Of a stretch of 8,342 nt of DNA, positions 5,580 through 8,342 are shown in pieces. Each line of letters opens with the position of its first letter. Within the stretch, counting starts at the first letter, position 1. The notes under the pieces are model-generated. The model searched no databases. It was not told the DNA's origin and was given only the letters and a program-made list of their open reading frames with translations. The position numbers and the translations under genes are program-made. The stretch is from Anaerolineaceae bacterium UBA6801 (lineage in GTDB: Bacteria > Chloroflexota > Anaerolineae > Anaerolineales > Anaerolineaceae), in NCBI GenBank assembly GCA_002452315.1, contig DKFH01000068.1, positions 7,546-15,887 on the forward strand, read 5' to 3'.

Positions 5580-7018
5580 GCAAAATAAATGGATTTTTAC
5601 GTTTGAGGAATTCGAAAAGATGGCTGATCGTTGGCTTATTCGCGCTGGTTGTGCTGACAGGCTGCTCAACAGAGCCTCAGCTCGAGGCTGACACGCCAAC
5701 AGCAAGCGCAACGACCACCAGCGCCCCAACACGGACGGTCTCCCCGACACCTGAATTCACACCCACGCCAACGCAACCCGTGGGTTTGACGGTTGACCCG
5801 GATGACCTGGAAGGGGTAGTCATTCGCTTTGTACATCCGTGGGTGGGCGAACCGGCAGACACGCTGGAAAGTGTGGCCAGGGAATTCTCACTGACCAACC
5901 CCTGGGGGATTAGGGTGGAGGTTTACCCCCATGGCGGCGAGATGGTCCTGGTTGAAGCACTGCAAGCCGCGGAGGCAAACGGCGAGATGCCAGATCTTAT
6001 AGCGGCCCAGCCCTATTTGCGCTCGATGATGATAGCAGAGGATGGGCTGGCTGATGTGAGCGTCTATATTGATGATCCTCGATGGGGTTTTAGCCCGGAT
6101 GAACGCGAGGATATCATGCCGGTATTCCTGGAGGCCTTTACTATTGAGGAACAGATGGTTGCGTTGCCCCTGGCACCACAGGCGACGGTGTTGTTCTATA
6201 ACCGCACCTGGGGAGAGGCGTTGGGCTTTACCGAGCTTCCCCGCGAATTAGCGACTTTCCGGAGGCAAACTTGCGATGCCACGTTTGCCAACTGGCAAGA
6301 TGACAATCAACCGGGCAGAACCGGTGGGTGGGTGATCAACCTGGACCCGTGGGTGCTGGCCTCCTGGTATTATGCCTTTGAGGGCACACTGCCTGCGGCA
6401 GACGTGCCGGCGTTCAATAATGAGGCTGGTCGCGATGCCTTTGGTTACCTGTGGGATTTGAAAAACCAGGGCTGTATTTGGTTTGCTTTGCAGCCCGACT
6501 CATATGCTTATTTTGCTAACCGGCACGCATTGATATACGCTGGCCAGTTGGACCAAATCCCTATGCAGATGAACTGGATGGATGCTACGGGCAGTGAGGA
6601 TGAATGGGAAGTGCTTGGATTTCCAGGGCCGGCCGGAGAGCGTATTTTGATCGATGGACCGGGTTTGATGATCGTGAGGGACATGCCAGAACAAGAACTG
6701 GCGGCCTGGTTGTTCAGCAAATATCTCCTGGAGCCCAAAGTACAGGTTCAGCTGGTTAAGAGCATGTTCAGCCTGCCGGTCAGGGAATCGGCCATGGACT
6801 TACTGGCAGATTTTGAAGCCGAATATCCCCAGTGGGCGCAAGGGGCGGCTTTGCTTGATTCGGCCAGTGTCCTGCCTGCGTCTGAATACTGGCCGATGGC
6901 GCAATGGGTACTGCAGGATGGGGTCAATCGCATTTTACAGGATGAAAGCGGAAATGTTAACCTGCTTTTGGAACAGATGGATGCGTTAATCGTAGATTTG
7001 GTGGGGTCAACGCCTTGA
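5576..7018 (+). CDS. Extracellular solute-binding lipoprotein (ABC-type, family 1-like)
   Basis: This 480-residue protein has a basic N-terminus, a hydrophobic stretch (17-28) and a lipobox LTGC with Cys30 as the predicted lipidated residue. A Thr/Pro/Ser-rich tether follows (38-70). The mature part begins VVIRFVHPWVG (81-91) and resembles cluster B/MalE-type binding proteins: PDLIAAQPYL (139-148), VALPLAPQATVLFYNRTWGEALGF (195-218), the cysteine pair Cys233 and Cys300 that may form a disulfide, NRHALIYAG (315-323), and DGPGLMIVRD with SLPVRESA (399-406) near the end. Such proteins capture sugars or other polar solutes for an ABC importer. No permease or ATPase is in the window, so it is an orphan here, and the ligand cannot be told. 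It starts within the S2P stop (ATGA) with no clear Shine-Dalgarno, implying translational coupling. It ends by overlapping rnhA. Confidence 0.88.
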   Translation: MSKINGFLRLRNSKRWLIVGLFALVVLTGCSTEPQLEADTPTASATTTSAPTRTVSPTPEFTPTPTQPVGLTVDPDDLEGVVIRFVHPWVGEPADTLESVAREFSLTNPWGIRVEVYPHGGEMVLVEALQAAEANGEMPDLIAAQPYLRSMMIAEDGLADVSVYIDDPRWGFSPDEREDIMPVFLEAFTIEEQMVALPLAPQATVLFYNRTWGEALGFTELPRELATFRRQTCDATFANWQDDNQPGRTGGWVINLDPWVLASWYYAFEGTLPAADVPAFNNEAGRDAFGYLWDLKNQGCIWFALQPDSYAYFANRHALIYAGQLDQIPMQMNWMDATGSEDEWEVLGFPGPAGERILIDGPGLMIVRDMPEQELAAWLFSKYLLEPKVQVQLVKSMFSLPVRESAMDLLADFEAEYPQWAQGAALLDSASVLPASEYWPMAQWVLQDGVNRILQDESGNVNLLLEQMDALIVDLVGSTP

Positions 7019-7455
7019 TGGACGCCAAACCGGAGGTGACGATCTATACAGACGGGGCGTGCCAGGGCAACCCGGGTCCGGGCGGCTGGGCTGCGCTCTT
7101 GCGCTACGGTAAGCACGAGAAGGCGCTCTCCGGCGGTGAGCAGGACACCACTAACAACCGCATGGAACTGCGGGCCGCTTTGGAAGCCCTGCGGGCGCTA
7201 AAGGAACCCTGCCGGGTGACCTTAATGACTGATTCGGAATATCTAAAGCGAGGGATCACCGAGTGGATGCCCGGTTGGAAACGGCGCAACTGGCGGCGCA
7301 AGGGGGGAACACTGGCCAATGTCGATTTGTGGATGAAGCTGGATGAAGAGATAGCACGGCATGAGATCCACTGGCGCTGGGTGAAGAGCCATGCGGGGAA
7401 TACCTATAATGAACGGGTGGACCGGTTGGCTCGAAAAGCCATTCCGAAATCGTGA
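7018..7455 (+). CDS. rnhA: Ribonuclease HI
   Basis: It degrades the RNA strand of RNA-DNA hybrids (R-loops, primers) in the cytoplasm. The four catalytic carboxylates are in place: Asp12 in YTDGACQGNPGPGGW, Glu50 in TTNNRMEL, Asp72 in TDSEYLKRG and Asp135 in NERVDRLAR, together with His125 in VKSHAGN. The basic handle region WKRRNWRRKGG (87-97) is present, so this is the E. coli-like type, and 145 residues is a normal length. The ATG at 7018 shares one base with the preceding stop (TGATG). A TTG at 7015 just before it would add one Met and has better spacing (8 nt versus 11) to the GGTGGGG at 7000-7006, so the start is ambiguous by one codon. It is the last gene of the S2P operon. Confidence 0.95.
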   Translation: MDAKPEVTIYTDGACQGNPGPGGWAALLRYGKHEKALSGGEQDTTNNRMELRAALEALRALKEPCRVTLMTDSEYLKRGITEWMPGWKRRNWRRKGGTLANVDLWMKLDEEIARHEIHWRWVKSHAGNTYNERVDRLARKAIPKS

Positions 7456-7466
7456 ACCGGTCAGAG

Positions 7467-7494
7467 CCTGGCTAGCGGATTGCCAGGGAACTTT
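7467..7494 (+). terminator. Weak candidate intrinsic terminator after rnhA
   Basis: CCTGGC (7467-7472) and GCCAGG (7482-7487) can pair as a 6-bp GC-rich stem with a 9-base loop, followed by GAACTTTT (to 7494). The stem is short and the U-tract has only four T residues after a gap, so termination may be partial. The right arm overlaps the -35 box of the next promoter. Confidence 0.35.
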
Positions 7495-7508
7495 TAAGAT
7501 GTTATATT
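7480..7508 (+). promoter_or_regulatory. Putative sigma70-type promoter for the sensor gene
   Basis: TTGCCA (7480-7485, 5 of 6 to TTGACA) and TATATT (7503-7508, 5 of 6 to TATAAT) are separated by exactly 17 bp. Transcription would begin near 7515, leaving a leader of about 125 nt before the ATG at 7641. It begins 25 nt after the rnhA stop, so the sensor gene probably has its own promoter in addition to any read-through. Confidence 0.6.
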
Positions 7509-7514
7509 AACCTT

Positions 7515-7640
7515 AATCACCGGGTACATTCACCAGGAAGTTATTTATTTACCTTGTTTCGGGTGAAAACATCGCCTGGTTTCAAGTTTTGTCTGTTGGC
7601 AATTCCAGGAAGCCTTCAGACAGGGAAATGAGCACACCTG
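7515..7640 (+). other. Untranslated leader of the sensor gene
   Basis: This stretch has no convincing open frame. It holds two overlapping short inverted repeats that cannot pair at the same time: TTCACC (7529-7534) with GGTGAA (7562-7567), and ACCAGG (7532-7537) with CCTGGT (7575-7580). Such six-base matches can arise by chance. No known riboswitch core was recognised. The nearest Shine-Dalgarno-like sequence, AGGGA (7622-7626), is 14 nt from the ATG, which is farther than usual. Confidence 0.3.
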
Positions 7641-8342
7641 ATGTTTCGTTGGATTCGCTCGCGACGGTTTGTGTTTCAATTGATCCTGATCTTTGTGGTT
7701 TTCACACTGGCCACAGTGGTCGGTTTAGGCATCCCGGTGAGCATCATCCTGAATCGCCAGGAAGGTGCGCAGATGCAGGCGCTGCTGGATCAGGCCAGCC
7801 AGACCACTATCGCCCTGTATGAAAACAACCTCAATCAAATGAACACGTTGGTGATGTTAATCACCGGGCGGCCCACCCTAAACCAATTGCTTCTAGAAGG
7901 TGATGACCCCCACGCCGTAAACCAGTATCTGAACGAATTATTAGAGAATGCCAACGCGGACGTGATGATCGTCTGCCAGCAAGACGAATTGATCGCCCAG
8001 GCAGGTGAGGGCGCTCACGCGGTATTCTGCACTCCCGAGCGTTTCGGGACTTTTGTGTATGTGCATCAGGAGGCCTGGCTGCTGATGTCAGGCGAACCCA
8101 CGGCTGAAGGCGCCAGGGATTATCATGTTGTAGTGGGAAAACGCGCCGAATCGATTTTCAAATCGCTAAAAACTCAAAGCGGCCTTGATTATGCCCTGTA
8201 TGATCAGCGTGGGCTGGTGGCCGTCAGTCAGGTTGATTTGCAGGCACCTTTAGAGCGGATAACCCCGGCTGAGATTGCCAGGGGGCAGAAATTATCCCTC
8301 GGGGTTGAAAGTCCGCAGGTCAACACCCATCTGGCCGGGTTG
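7641..8342 (+). CDS. Membrane-bound sensor protein, N-terminal part (3' end outside window); likely sensor kinase or similar
   Basis: An uninterrupted frame of 234 codons runs from the ATG at 7641 to the window edge. An in-frame TGA at 7629 fixes the start. The protein begins with a basic segment (MFRWIRSRR), then a strong transmembrane helix (about 11-37, FQLILIFVVFTLATVVGLG). A long, mostly helical extracytoplasmic region follows (ITGRPTLNQLLLEGDDPHAVNQYLNELLENANADVMIV, 74-111) and resembles Cache-type sensor domains of bacterial signal transducers. Cys112 and Cys130 flank a likely sensor loop and could form a disulfide. A mixed region follows, with RAESIFKSLKTQSGLDYALYDQRG (168-191). A second membrane helix, HAMP and an output domain (kinase, cyclase or diguanylate cyclase) would be expected beyond the window but are not seen, so the output type is unknown. 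The ribosome-binding site is poor. Confidence 0.78.
   Translation, partial: MFRWIRSRRFVFQLILIFVVFTLATVVGLGIPVSIILNRQEGAQMQALLDQASQTTIALYENNLNQMNTLVMLITGRPTLNQLLLEGDDPHAVNQYLNELLENANADVMIVCQQDELIAQAGEGAHAVFCTPERFGTFVYVHQEAWLLMSGEPTAEGARDYHVVVGKRAESIFKSLKTQSGLDYALYDQRGLVAVSQVDLQAPLERITPAEIARGQKLSLGVESPQVNTHLAGL

Noticed and set aside
5394..5750. 118-codon minus-strand frame across the S2P/lipoprotein junction
   Set aside because: It is antisense to two well supported overlapping genes and has no plausible domain.
5688..5785. ACC/CCA-rich low-complexity DNA as a possible repeat array
   Set aside because: It encodes the Thr/Pro/Ser-rich tether of the lipoprotein. The units are irregular and no exact tandem repeat is present.
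7589..7822. Plus-strand frame of 77 codons starting at a TTG
   Set aside because: It is a shadow of the sensor frame: the composition is arginine/proline/histidine-rich and low in hydrophobic residues, while the overlapping frame from 7641 encodes a clear membrane helix and stays open to the window end.
1..8342. CRISPR, tRNA, rRNA, insertion sequence or phage signals
   Set aside because: No regularly spaced direct repeats, cloverleaf sequence, rRNA motif, transposase or terminal inverted repeats were seen. All stretches between genes are shorter than 200 bases.

Overview
The window reads as a chromosomal segment of a Chloroflexota bacterium, probably Anaerolineae-like. This rests on family resemblance recalled from memory: an FmdB zinc-ribbon protein with a long acidic helical tail, an EGY-type site-2 protease, a guanylate kinase of the DYKG(I/V)PK subtype, a bacterial alpha-2-macroglobulin and a T/P-rich lipoprotein linker. 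No search was run. Base composition and codon use look even throughout, and there is no sign of a mobile element, phage, CRISPR array, rRNA or tRNA.

Layout. (1) 1-953, plus strand: the C-terminal part of a bacterial alpha-2-macroglobulin, closed by a strong intrinsic terminator (970-1006). (2) 1035-2416, minus strand: a two-gene unit, guanylate kinase then rhomboid protease, joined by an ATGA overlap. (3) 2417-2544: a divergent intergenic region with a good sigma70-type promoter for fmdB. (4) 2545-2925, plus strand: the FmdB-family protein, which ends 2 bp from the end of a convergent gene. (5) 2928-4226 (or 4259), minus strand: an unrecognised membrane-anchored or secreted HExxH zincin-like protein. 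(6) 4234-4301: back-to-back divergent promoters for the zincin and the next operon. (7) 4356-7455, plus strand: a tight operon of S2P-like intramembrane metalloprotease, substrate-binding lipoprotein and ribonuclease HI, with start/stop overlaps at both junctions. (8) 7456-7640: a weak terminator overlapping a strong promoter, then a leader of about 125 nt. (9) 7641-8342, plus strand: the N-terminal 234 codons of a membrane sensor protein that runs off the window.

Four of the nine genes concern proteolysis or its inhibition at the cell envelope: the macroglobulin protease trap, the rhomboid serine protease, the zincin-like protein and the S2P metalloprotease. Together with the solute-binding lipoprotein and the sensor, the region looks devoted to envelope surveillance. 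The housekeeping genes gmk and rnhA are embedded in the same transcription units. A functional link among the protease-like genes is inferred only from proximity. The least explained elements are the zincin-like protein with its apparent leaderless promoter, and the orphan binding protein between S2P and RNase HI.
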